The position numbers and the translations under genes were made by a program. The notes beneath the pieces were generated by a model. The model was not told the DNA's origin and made no database searches. It saw only the letters and a program-made list of their open reading frames with translations. From Macellibacteroides fermentans (GTDB lineage: Bacteria; Bacteroidota; Bacteroidia; Bacteroidales; Tannerellaceae): a DNA stretch of 64,000 nucleotides. The stretch covers positions 372,001 to 436,000 of the forward strand of contig NZ_JACCCY010000002.1 in the NCBI RefSeq assembly GCF_013409575.1, read 5' to 3'. Numbering within the stretch: the stretch's first letter is position 1; every line of letters begins with the position of its first letter. Below are positions 1 to 10,628 of this stretch, piece after piece.

Positions 1-339
1 CACATTTCTGCTCTTCAGGTGGCTGAACTTTACAAGAACCGCTGGCAAGTAGAGTTGTTCTTCAAATGGCTGAAGCAGCACCTCAAAATCAAGAAGTTTT
101 GGGGTACTACCGAAAACGCTGTCCGGGTTCAAATCTATTCAGCCATATGTACATACTGCCTGGTGGCAATCGTTCAACACGATATGCAACTGGATAGAAG
201 TACATACGAAGTTCTTCAAATATTAAGCATTTCATTGACTGATAAAACTCTTCTTCGAGACCTCTTTGATAAAACTAAATTTCAAAATGACAAAGAACGA
301 TTTGGACCAAATGGGCCAAATTTATTTAATTATAAATAA
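1..339 (+). CDS. IS4-family transposase, C-terminal part (5' end outside window)
   Basis: The reading frame is open from the first base and ends at a TAA, so only the last ~112 codons are present. The sequence Y-K-N-R-W-Q-V-E-L-F-F-K-W-L-K fits the IS4-family YREK signature exactly (Y-2-R-3-E-6-K). This segment carries the catalytic glutamate of the DDE transposase. The remainder (DD residues) must lie upstream. It is the coding part of an insertion sequence that lies directly against a truncated cas9 in the same orientation. The family call is firm; the exact IS name is not recognised. Confidence 0.88.
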   Translation, partial: HISALQVAELYKNRWQVELFFKWLKQHLKIKKFWGTTENAVRVQIYSAICTYCLVAIVQHDMQLDRSTYEVLQILSISLTDKTLLRDLFDKTKFQNDKERFGPNGPNLFNYK

Positions 340-366
340 CGTCCTATTTTTAATGGGACACTAGTG
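1..366 (+). mobile_element. Right end of an IS4-type insertion sequence interrupting cas9
   Basis: After the transposase stop there is a short AT-rich tail containing GTCCTATTTTTAATGGGACA, then cas9 sequence resumes in frame (codons for S-K-I-S-K from about 368). The element boundary is therefore near 360-367. I cannot see the left end, so neither the terminal inverted repeats nor a target-site duplication can be confirmed here. The right boundary is inferred from where Cas9-like coding begins, not from a matched inverted repeat. Confidence 0.6.
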
Positions 367-367
367 A

Positions 368-2470
368 AGTAAAATATCAAAAATGGCGCTACCGTCATCG
401 TCAGATCTTGTTAGATATAAATGTTGGCTTGAGCAAAAATATCGTTCACCTTATACAGGACAGGTTATTCCTTTGGCACGTCTTTTTACTTCAGAATATG
501 AAATAGAACATATTATTCCACAATCCCGTTATTTTGATGACTCATTTTCTAATAAGGTAATTTGCGAGTCGGCAGTGAATAAAGACAAAGATAATCTGTT
601 GGCATACGAATATATTAAGCAAAATGAAGGCAAAATAATAGAGATTGGTTTAGGGAAAAAAGTAAAGCTGTTTACTGCAGATTCATATACCGAGTTTGTC
701 CAATCACATTATGTGGGTTCTGTAGCGAAAAAGAAAAAGCTTTTGATGGATACAATTCCAGATTCTTTCATAGAAAGGCAATTAAATGATAGTAGATATA
801 TTAGTCGTGAAATAAAGAAATTATTGTCGAGTGTGGTAAGAGAAAAAGATGAGGATGAGGCTATTTCTAAAAATGTAATTGTATGTACGGGAGCAATAAC
901 AGATAAATTAAAAAGAGATTGGGGTCTGAATGATATTTGGAATACAATTATTTACCCACGTTTTGAAAGATTAAATCAGCTAACAAACAGTGATAAATTT
1001 GGACAATGGGAAAATAAACAGGGGAAAAAAGTTTTTCAGATTGAGATGCCTTTAGAATTACAGAAAGGTTTCAACAAAAAGAGAATTGACCACAGGCATC
1101 ATGCAATGGATGCGATTGTTATTGCATGTGCAACCCGGAGTCATGTAAACTATTTGAATAATGAATCTGCTCATTCAAAGTCGAAAGAAAAACGGTACGA
1201 TTTAAGAAGAAAGCTAAGACGTATAGAGATTTTGGAAAAACAGGAGCTAAAGGATGGTGTTACTACTACGAATAAGATCGAGGTTGCGAAAGAGTTTTAT
1301 AAGCCTTGGCCTACATTTACGCAAGACGCTCATGAAGTTCTACAATCTATTATAGTTAGTTTTAAACAAAATTTACGAGTCGTAAATAAAGCAACTAATA
1401 GGTATGAGTGTTTTGTCCATGGGAAAAAAGAAATTGTAAAACAATCAAAAGGAGAGAGCTGGGCCATAAGAAAACCAATGCATAAGGACACAGTATCGGC
1501 AGCAGTATCTTTACGTAAAATTAAAACGGTACGACTTAGCCTAGCTATTGATGATTGGGCAAATATTGTTGATAAAACATTAAGGAAAGAGATCGGCCTT
1601 CTTTATTCTAAATATGGGGAAAACGGTAGTAAAAATATTATCAAGTATTTTAAAGATAGGGATAATAAACACAACGGTTTGGATGTGTCGAAGGTTAATG
1701 TCTACTCCTTTGATAACGATTGCGCTGCTTCTCGCGTTACACTTGATGATACTTTTAATTCTACCAAAATTGAATCTATTACAGACACAGGCATTCAAAA
1801 GATTTTATTAAAACACCTGTCTTCCTATAATGAGATAAAGGAAAATAAAATTATTGAGCATCCGGAACTTGCATTTTCACCAGATGGGTTAGATATTTTA
1901 AATGCCAATATTAGAGAATTAAATAATGGCAAGTTTCATAAGCCAATCAAAAAAGTAAGAACCTACGAAACTCTTGGTAACAAATTTGCTGTGGGACAAA
2001 AAGGAAATAAAAAAAAGAAATTTGTTGAAGCAGCTAAAGGTACTAATCTCTTCTTTGCTATCTATTCATCGGAAGATGGCGTTAGAAGTTATCAAACTAT
2101 ACCATTATATGAAGTGGCAGAAAGACAAGAACAAGGTTTAATTCCTGTTCCTGAAAAGAATGCAAATAATGATCGCTTGTTGTTCTGGCTTTCTCCTGGA
2201 GATTTAGTATATGTACCTTCAATAGAAGAAGAGGGGCGTATTGTTGAGATTGAGAAAAATTTAAAATGTATCTTGAATATTTATAAAATAGTAAGTTTCA
2301 CAGGTAACAGATTATACGCTATACAAGCATTTGTTGCAACAACTATAGTTGATAAAAAGGAGTATTCATTACTGAATAAGGTGGAATTTTCAATAAACGA
2401 AAATAGACCTATTAAACAATATTGTATTAAAATTAAAGTAGATCGATTAGGTAATATTTTAAAGATATGA
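368..2470 (+). pseudogene. cas9: cas9 3' fragment (HNH, RuvC-III and C-terminal domain), type II-C
   Basis: This encodes the C-terminal half of a Cas9 nuclease. Numbering from the first Met (base 383), the HNH domain shows E-I-E-H-I-I-P-Q-S with catalytic His43 and following Asn residues at 57 and 66. RuvC-III shows D-H-R-H-H-A-M-D-A with His239-His240 and Asp243. About 450 further residues cover the wedge and PAM-interacting region. Missing from the window are RuvC-I, the bridge helix, the recognition lobe and RuvC-II, about half of a ~1,400-residue Bacteroidetes Cas9. In-frame Cas9-like codons run upstream of base 383 to an in-frame TGA at 365, where the insertion sequence begins, so the Met at 383 is probably internal. 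The stop overlaps the cas1 start (ATGA). The protein alone could not be a working RNA-guided nuclease; the N-terminal half presumably lies beyond the IS. Confidence 0.88.
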
Positions 2471-3402
2471 TTAAGAAGACATTGTACTTTGGAAATCCGG
2501 CCTATTTAAGTCTTCGTAATTCTCAGCTAGTATTACGATTGCCCGAAATAGAAAAGAATGATACGGTTTCCGATTTCTTTAAAAAGGAATCGGAACGTAC
2601 CATTCCTATAGAAGATATTGGTGTAATTATATTGGACCATCAACAAATCACGATTACCCATGGACTATTAGAAATGCTTCTCGATAATAATTGTGCAATA
2701 ATAACATGTGACTCTTCACATCTTCCGGTTGGACTAATGTTGCCTTTGTGTGGAAATACAACGCAAAGTGAGCGATTCAGAGAACAAATAGATGCCTCGA
2801 TTCCTCTTAAAAAACAACTTTGGCAACAAACAATCAAGTCTAAAATTGAGAACCAAGCTTCTCTTTTGGAAGAAAAGAGAAAGGTGATAGTTAAAAATAT
2901 GAGAATATGGGCTAATGATGTAAAAAGTGGAGATCCGGATAATTATGAAGCGAGAGCAGCGGTTTATTATTGGGCAAATCTATTTACTCATATTCCTGAT
3001 TTTACTCGACATCGAGAAGGAATTGCTCCCAACTCCTTACTGAATTACGGGTATGCTATATTACGTGCCATAGTAGCCAGATCTTTAGTGAGTAGTGGCC
3101 TTTTGCCAACTCTTGGCATTCATCACCACAATAAGTACAACGCTTATTGTTTAGCCGATGATATTATGGAGCCCTATCGCCCTTTTGTTGATAAATTAAT
3201 TGTTGGATTGTCAGAGAAGGATTTGAAAAGTGAAACACTTACACCCGAAATAAAAATGAAATTGCTTTCTATTCCTGTTTTAGATGTAATGATTAATGGA
3301 AAACGGAGTCCTTTAATGATCGCGATTTCCCAGACTACAGCTTCTCTTTATAAATGCTTTAGTGGAGAGGCAAGAAAGATTAGTTATCCCGAATGGGGTT
3401 AA
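2467..3402 (+). CDS. cas1: CRISPR-associated integrase Cas1 (type II)
   Basis: Cas1 is the integrase that, with Cas2, inserts new spacers at the array. The 311-residue product has the usual two-part Cas1 layout. Candidate metal ligands are Glu161 (N-Y-E-A-R-A-A), the histidines at 219-221 (G-I-H-H-H-N-K-Y) and the acidic cluster D231-D232-x-x-E235 (A-D-D-I-M-E-P-Y). Length is normal for type II Cas1 and no break is seen. The start ATG overlaps the cas9 stop by four bases, indicating translational coupling in the original operon. With cas9 interrupted upstream, expression may now depend on a promoter in or near the IS. Confidence 0.96.
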   Translation: MIKKTLYFGNPAYLSLRNSQLVLRLPEIEKNDTVSDFFKKESERTIPIEDIGVIILDHQQITITHGLLEMLLDNNCAIITCDSSHLPVGLMLPLCGNTTQSERFREQIDASIPLKKQLWQQTIKSKIENQASLLEEKRKVIVKNMRIWANDVKSGDPDNYEARAAVYYWANLFTHIPDFTRHREGIAPNSLLNYGYAILRAIVARSLVSSGLLPTLGIHHHNKYNAYCLADDIMEPYRPFVDKLIVGLSEKDLKSETLTPEIKMKLLSIPVLDVMINGKRSPLMIAISQTTASLYKCFSGEARKISYPEWG

Positions 3403-3420
3403 ATAATTTTTATATTGAAT

Positions 3421-3753
3421 ATGGAACGATTCAGTGAATATAGAATTATGTGGATACTCGTTTTTTTTGATCTGCCAACTGAGACAAAGAAGGAACGTAA
3501 AATCTATACCGATTTTCGCAAGAAGATTATATCTGATGGTTTCACTATGTTTCAGTTTTCTATATACGTAAGACATTGCGCGAGTAAAGAAAATGCAGAT
3601 GTTCATATAACTCGTGTAAAATCAATATTGCCAGAAAAAGGGCATATAGGAATTTTATGTATTACAGATAAACAGTTTGCTGGTATGGAGATTTTTTATG
3701 GTAAAAAAGAAACGAAAGCTCAACCAGTTGGTCAACAGCTTGAATTATTTTAA
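3421..3753 (+). CDS. cas2: CRISPR-associated endonuclease Cas2
   Basis: Cas2 forms the central dimer of the Cas1-Cas2 integration complex. The 110-residue product begins M-E-R-F-S-E-Y-R-I-M-W and has the ferredoxin-like first strand I-L-V-F-F-D-L-P with the conserved Asp17. It ends in a short Q-L-E-L-F tail, typical of type II Cas2. An in-frame TTG at 3415 is possible, but the ATG at 3421 gives the standard Cas2 N-terminus. It lies 18 bp after cas1, and about 107 bp separate its stop from the first repeat. Confidence 0.95.
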   Translation: MERFSEYRIMWILVFFDLPTETKKERKIYTDFRKKIISDGFTMFQFSIYVRHCASKENADVHITRVKSILPEKGHIGILCITDKQFAGMEIFYGKKETKAQPVGQQLELF

Positions 3754-3860
3754 AGTAATAAATCCCACTCATTGAGCAGGATTTACTAAAGAAACATCAA
3801 CTTTTTTTGTTTCTAATTTATGGCTTAAATATCTATGCAACAGATAGATGTGAACATCCT
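3754..3860. promoter_or_regulatory. CRISPR leader region between cas2 and the array
   Basis: This AT-rich, non-coding 107 bp sits between the cas2 stop and the first repeat. It starts with a small inverted repeat (TAAATCC ... GGATTTA, 7 bp) that may terminate the cas operon, and then a T-rich tract. It is assigned as the leader (site of spacer integration) because the only degenerate repeat of the array is at the opposite end. No consensus promoter is obvious in either direction. Confidence 0.55.
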
Positions 3861-4906
3861 GTTGTTGCTAATAAGCCAAAGATACAATTTTGCAAGCTAA
3901 TCACAACACGAGGAATAATGCTACCCTCGTGGTTTTTGTTGTTGCTAATAAGCCAAAGATACAATTTTGCAAGCTAATCACAACCCCAGCCCCATGTCAA
4001 GGAATAAGCCGGGGGTTGTTGCTAATAAGCCAAAGATACAATTTTGCAAGCTAATCACAACAATGCGCCATACAAAACCCATTGGATATATGTTGTTGCT
4101 AATAAGCCAAAGATACAATTTTGCAAGCTAATCACAACCAGCCTTTCCTAACTTGTTAACACCCTCAAGTTGTTGCTAATAAGCCAAAGATACAATTTTG
4201 CAAGCTAATCACAACGATTTTGCCATTCCGAGTATCTCAAATGCCGTTGTTGCTAATAAGCCAAAGATACAATTTTGCAAGCTAATCACAACCCGTTTCC
4301 AGAGTTACCCCAAATTATCCAGGTTGTTGCTAATAAGCCAAAGATACAATTTTGCAAGCTAATCACAACCCAGACAGTAACACGCCTATATTTTTATAGT
4401 TGTTGCTAATAAGCCAAAGATACAATTTTGCAAGCTAATCACAACCATTAGGAAGGATACTTTCCGTAAGCTTCGGTTGTTGCTAATAAGCCAAAGATAC
4501 AATTTTGCAAGCTAATCACAACCAGCAGCTATTGAGGATGTCAGCCGATTATGTTGTTGCTAATAAGCCAAAGATACAATTTTGCAAGCTAATCACAACG
4601 GCAGAACCGACTGCAAGCATGGCGTTCTTGTTGTTGCTAATAAGCCAAAGATACAATTTTGCAAGCTAATCACAACAAGTATCACGTAAATCGTACTGAC
4701 TATCCAGTTGTTGCTAATAAGCCAAAGATACAATTTTGCAAGCTAATCACAACCGACCTTGATACAGGTGAAATCAGATACCGTTGTTGCTAATAAGCCA
4801 AAGATACAATTTTGCAAGCTAATCACAACCCACTAATCCGAGTAACCTGCTGGTCAACAGTTGTTGCTAATAAGCCAAAGATACAATTTTGCAAGCTAAT
4901 CACAAC

Positions 4907-5706
4907 ATGCCAGGAGATTTTTTGATATTTAAAGAGTTGTTGCTAATAAGCCAAAGATACAATTTTGCAAGCTAATCACAACAATCAACGCGGAAGATAG
5001 GGGGTTGCCGATGTTGTTGCTAATAAGCCAAAGATACAATTTTGCAAGCTAATCACAACAGGAAGCAGTTTGGTCCCTTCCGCTTTTCAGTTGTTGCTAA
5101 TAAGCCAAAGATACAATTTTGCAAGCTAATCACAACACCTCTGTAGTAACATCTTCCTGCGTTTTCGTTGTTGCTAATAAGCCAAAGATACAATTTTGCA
5201 AGCTAATCACAACAAACCACTTCGCAGGGAATGTCTGTGTCAAGTTGTTGCTAATAAGCCAAAGATACAATTTTGCAAGCTAATCACAACAAAGGTTGCT
5301 TACAACTCTCTTGAAGAGGGGTTGTTGCTAATAAGCCAAAGATACAATTTTGCAAGCTAATCACAACAATCTATCGGCATAGTATGTTCGGATTTGAGTT
5401 GTTGCTAATAAGCCAAAGATACAATTTTGCAAGCTAATCACAACATGATAGTATGTTTTACCGTTTGATCTCTTGTTGTTGCTAATAAGCCAAAGATACA
5501 ATTTTGCAAGCTAATCACAACCCATTGGCTCTGTACTTTGCTTTTACGGCTTGTTGTTGCTAATAAGCCAAAGATACAATTTTGCAAGCTAATCACAACG
5601 TACTGCAAAAATCATAGATTTGCAACGGGGTTGTTGCTAATAAGCCAAAGATACAATTTTGCAAGCTAATCACAACTGTTCGGTTGTCCGAACATGGTAC
5701 ACAAAT
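4907..5706. repeat. CRISPR sub-block A (spacers 14-24), duplicated at 6371-7247
   Basis: Eleven consecutive spacers with their repeats occur here and again, in the same order and orientation, at 6371-7247. The first is ATGCCAGGAGATTTTTTG and the last ends TGGTACACAAAT. Copy A lacks one spacer that copy B has between its 7th and 8th members. The flanking spacers differ on both sides, so this is an internal segmental duplication of the array. Confidence 0.95.
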
Positions 5707-6370
5707 GTTGTTGCTAATAAGCCAAAGATACAATTTTGCAAGCTAATCACAACACGGGCGGCACGCACTTCGGTTTCGAACTGGGTTGTTGCTAATAAGC
5801 CAAAGATACAATTTTGCAAGCTAATCACAACAGATGCAGTATCCAATCAATCGATTTTGTAGTTGTTGCTAATAAGCCAAAGATACAATTTTGCAAGCTA
5901 ATCACAACATGCTCAAGAATCATGATTTTAACAGAAATGTTGTTGCTAATAAGCCAAAGATACAATTTTGCAAGCTAATCACAACGGCCTGCCCATAGTC
6001 GATAAACAGGTAAGGTTGTTGCTAATAAGCCAAAGATACAATTTTGCAAGCTAATCACAACAGGCGCTCCTGTGCATCTTCAATTGCTTTTGTTGTTGCT
6101 AATAAGCCAAAGATACAATTTTGCAAGCTAATCACAACATGCTTTAATTAATCTTAATGGATACCCTCGTTGTTGCTAATAAGCCAAAGATACAATTTTG
6201 CAAGCTAATCACAACCATGGTTATGGTACAAAGAGATGCAAGCGTGTTGTTGCTAATAAGCCAAAGATACAATTTTGCAAGCTAATCACAACTTGTCCCC
6301 TAAATACCTTCCGCCTGTGTGAAGTTGTTGCTAATAAGCCAAAGATACAATTTTGCAAGCTAATCACAAC

Positions 6371-7247
6371 ATGCCAGGAGATTTTTTGATATTTAAAGAG
6401 TTGTTGCTAATAAGCCAAAGATACAATTTTGCAAGCTAATCACAACAATCAACGCGGAAGATAGGGGGTTGCCGATGTTGTTGCTAATAAGCCAAAGATA
6501 CAATTTTGCAAGCTAATCACAACAGGAAGCAGTTTGGTCCCTTCCGCTTTTCAGTTGTTGCTAATAAGCCAAAGATACAATTTTGCAAGCTAATCACAAC
6601 ACCTCTGTAGTAACATCTTCCTGCGTTTTCGTTGTTGCTAATAAGCCAAAGATACAATTTTGCAAGCTAATCACAACAAACCACTTCGCAGGGAATGTCT
6701 GTGTCAAGTTGTTGCTAATAAGCCAAAGATACAATTTTGCAAGCTAATCACAACAAAGGTTGCTTACAACTCTCTTGAAGAGGGGTTGTTGCTAATAAGC
6801 CAAAGATACAATTTTGCAAGCTAATCACAACAATCTATCGGCATAGTATGTTCGGATTTGAGTTGTTGCTAATAAGCCAAAGATACAATTTTGCAAGCTA
6901 ATCACAACTGTTGTCAGAATAGAGATACATTCAAATTTGTTGTTGCTAATAAGCCAAAGATACAATTTTGCAAGCTAATCACAACATGATAGTATGTTTT
7001 ACCGTTTGATCTCTTGTTGTTGCTAATAAGCCAAAGATACAATTTTGCAAGCTAATCACAACCCATTGGCTCTGTACTTTGCTTTTACGGCTTGTTGTTG
7101 CTAATAAGCCAAAGATACAATTTTGCAAGCTAATCACAACGTACTGCAAAAATCATAGATTTGCAACGGGGTTGTTGCTAATAAGCCAAAGATACAATTT
7201 TGCAAGCTAATCACAACTGTTCGGTTGTCCGAACATGGTACACAAAT
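6371..7247. repeat. CRISPR sub-block B (spacers 33-44), second copy with one extra spacer
   Basis: This is the second copy of the block at 4907-5706. It is 77 bp longer because of one spacer-repeat unit (spacer 40, starting TGTTGTCAGAATAGAG) between spacers 39 and 41. The shared spacers look identical by eye, so the duplication is recent or is kept uniform by recombination between the identical repeats. Confidence 0.95.
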
Positions 7248-7390
7248 GTTGTTGCTAATAAGCCAAAGATACAATTTTGCAAGCTAATCACAACACCCTA
7301 CTTTACTACCTTATCATCCTTATTGTTGTTGCTAATAAGCCAAAGATACAATTTTGTAAGCTAATCACAACGATTTATTAATCCAATTAG

Positions 7391-7595
7391 CTATTTCGGT
7401 GATATCCGTTCACTTTTTCCTTTGTTTTGCCAGACTTCTCTGATTTGGTAGATTTCGAATTGTTTGTTAAGCCATAAAAATGCATATTTGATTTTGGATG
7501 GGTGTATATGCTTCGGATTATCTTGTTACAGTTTCCGCCACGATGTCTGGAGCTTCGTCCAAAATTTGTTCCGGAATCAATTGTAAATAATTTGT
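7391..7595 (-). other. Non-array spacer region, possible decayed coding remnant
   Basis: Between the array and the tracrRNA candidate no intact gene is visible. On the minus strand two short frames join if one shift is allowed: a stretch reading E-Q-I-L-D-E-A-P-D-I-V-A-E-T-V-T-R, then in another frame Y-A-F-L-W-L-N-K-Q-F-E-I-Y-Q ending at a stop at 7391. The residue pattern looks protein-like, but I recognise no family. It could be chance. Confidence 0.2.
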
Positions 7596-7599
7596 CAAA

Positions 7600-7763
7600 T
7601 TGTTAAATATTACACTTTAATTTGTAAGTTTGTATCAGCTTATAACATCCGGTTAAGCAGAGGCAAAACCTGAGGGGCAAGGGGGCAGCGAGCGTCTGTA
7701 ACAGCTACAGCGGGTGTTAAAGGCTAACCCCTATAAGCCGGGCAACCGGCTTATTTCTTTTTT
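7600..7763 (+). ncRNA. Candidate tracrRNA for the type II-C system
   Basis: On the plus strand, TTTGTAAGT (7621-7629) can pair with the crRNA repeat segment GCUUGCAAA, nine pairs including G-U. TTATAAC (7640-7646) can pair with the repeat start GUUGUGA, seven pairs including G-U. This leaves a bulge of ten bases on this strand and three on the crRNA, the lower-stem, bulge, upper-stem form of crRNA:tracrRNA duplexes. A GC-rich structured tail follows and ends in a perfect 9-bp hairpin with a GCAA loop and a T-run. A near-consensus promoter (TTTG at 7565, N18, ATAATTTG at 7587) would start transcription near 7600. Location beside the array supports the call; the start is approximate. Confidence 0.72.
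7733..7763 (+). terminator. Intrinsic terminator of the tracrRNA candidate
   Basis: Perfect 9-bp stem ATAAGCCGG / CCGGCTTAT closed by a GCAA tetraloop, followed by TTTCTTTTTT. It terminates plus-strand transcription; no protein-coding gene lies upstream on that strand between the array and this point. Confidence 0.9.
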
Positions 7764-7800
7764 ACAAGTATACCATTTCAGACAGTCCTAGTATTCAGCT

Positions 7801-7929
7801 CTATTCGTTTTTTGATGTAAAAAGTTGAGAAAACACATAGACAATGCCTCCCAAAGTTCCCGCAAGCATAAGCAGTACGAAAGTCCAGGAAGCAATAAAG
7901 AATACTATATTTAAGATTGAATCTATCAT
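7801..7929 (-). CDS. Small single-span membrane protein (42 aa), unknown function
   Basis: An ATG-to-TAG frame encodes 42 residues: a short N-terminus (M-I-D-S-I-L-N), a hydrophobic run of about 25 residues (from V-F-F-I-A-S-W to G-G-I-V-Y-V-F), and a polar tail ending F-T-S-K-N-E. This is the layout of a single transmembrane micro-protein. A TATATTTG box lies only five bases before the ATG on the same strand, so the transcript may be leaderless or nearly so, or the box may be chance. It sits alone between the tracrRNA terminator and the divergent DUF488 gene. The reading frame is a direct observation; expression is inferred. Confidence 0.5.
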   Translation of the reverse strand: MIDSILNIVFFIASWTFVLLMLAGTLGGIVYVFSQLFTSKNE

Positions 7930-7996
7930 ACGTACAAATATATGAATAAATTGACATATAAAATACAGTTTGTGGATGCTTTAAAATCTGTGGCTT

Positions 7997-8356
7997 ATGG
8001 TACGTATAGCGATTAAAAGGGTGTATGATGACTTTGATCCGGAGGATGGATACCGGGTTTTGGTAGACAGGCTTTGGCCCAGAGGGGTAAAGAAGGAGGC
8101 GTTGCTCTATAACTCATGGAATAAGGATTTGGCTCCTTCTTCTGAGCTTCGGAAATGGGTTCACCAGAATAAAGAGGAGCGGTGGGAACTCTTTGCAAGT
8201 TTGTACATCAAGCAACTGGGTAATTCTAAAGCGGTGGATGATTTCTTGTTGGCCATAAAGGACTTTGAGAGGGTTACGTTGCTGACTGCCACTAAAAGCA
8301 TGGAGCAGAATCATGCGGGTATATTGAAAGAATATGTAGAGGGGTTGCTTGGGTAA
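7997..8356 (+). CDS. DUF488 family protein
   Basis: The 119-residue product matches the short, YeaO-like DUF488 family: it begins with basic, aromatic sequence (I-A-I-K-R-V-Y-D) and contains the family hallmark V-D-R-L-W-P-R-G-V-K-K. The biochemical role of the family is not established, and nothing in the context assigns one. It is monocistronic, with its own strong terminator just downstream and the convergent esterase operon beyond. Length is normal for the family. Confidence 0.88.
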   Translation: MVRIAIKRVYDDFDPEDGYRVLVDRLWPRGVKKEALLYNSWNKDLAPSSELRKWVHQNKEERWELFASLYIKQLGNSKAVDDFLLAIKDFERVTLLTATKSMEQNHAGILKEYVEGLLG

Positions 8357-8360
8357 AGCA

Positions 8361-8408
8361 GGGTACTTGCCGCGTCCATTAACGGATTAACAGCAAGTAC
8401 CCTTTTTT
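8361..8408 (+). terminator. Intrinsic terminator after the DUF488 gene
   Basis: Perfect 10-bp stem GGGTACTTGC / GCAAGTACCC with a 22-base loop, followed by six T. It lies between the convergent DUF488 gene and the esterase operon, and may also slow transcription leaving that operon on the other strand. Confidence 0.85.
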
Positions 8409-8428
8409 ATACATGGTCTATATGCTGC

Positions 8429-10536
<2,108 letters not shown>

Positions 10537-10628
10537 TACTCGTAATTTTAAAATGATGTATGGTTCTTTACAAATTAGCGACTAAAAGTACTAATTTATT
10601 TATTATCTGTTTACGGATCGATTTAAAT

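Larger units (their letters stand above)
3861..7371 (-). CRISPR. Type II-C CRISPR array: 46 repeats of 47 bp, 45 spacers
   Basis: The repeat is 47 bp, beginning GTTGTTGCTAATAAGCC and ending GCAAGCTAATCACAAC on the plus strand. Spacers are 29-31 bp, mostly 30, giving a 77-bp period. I count 46 repeats and 45 spacers, 34 of them distinct; 11 recur in a duplicated block. Only the last repeat (7325-7371) differs, by one C-to-T change, so the old end is at the right. The predicted crRNA strand is minus: the complement starts GTTGTGATTAGC, matching the form I recall for Bacteroides II-C repeats, and carries a TATCTTTG promoter box near its 3' part. In that orientation each crRNA would be a spacer followed by the 5' part of the next repeat, which pairs with the tracrRNA candidate at 7600-7763. 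Confidence 0.98.

Noticed and set aside
5659-5862. Open frame across CRISPR repeats (67 codons); a similar one at 6198-6389
   Set aside because: The repeated peptide (V-V-A-N-K-P-K-I-Q-F-C-K-L-I-T-T) is a translation of the 47-bp repeat; the frames are by-products of the array.
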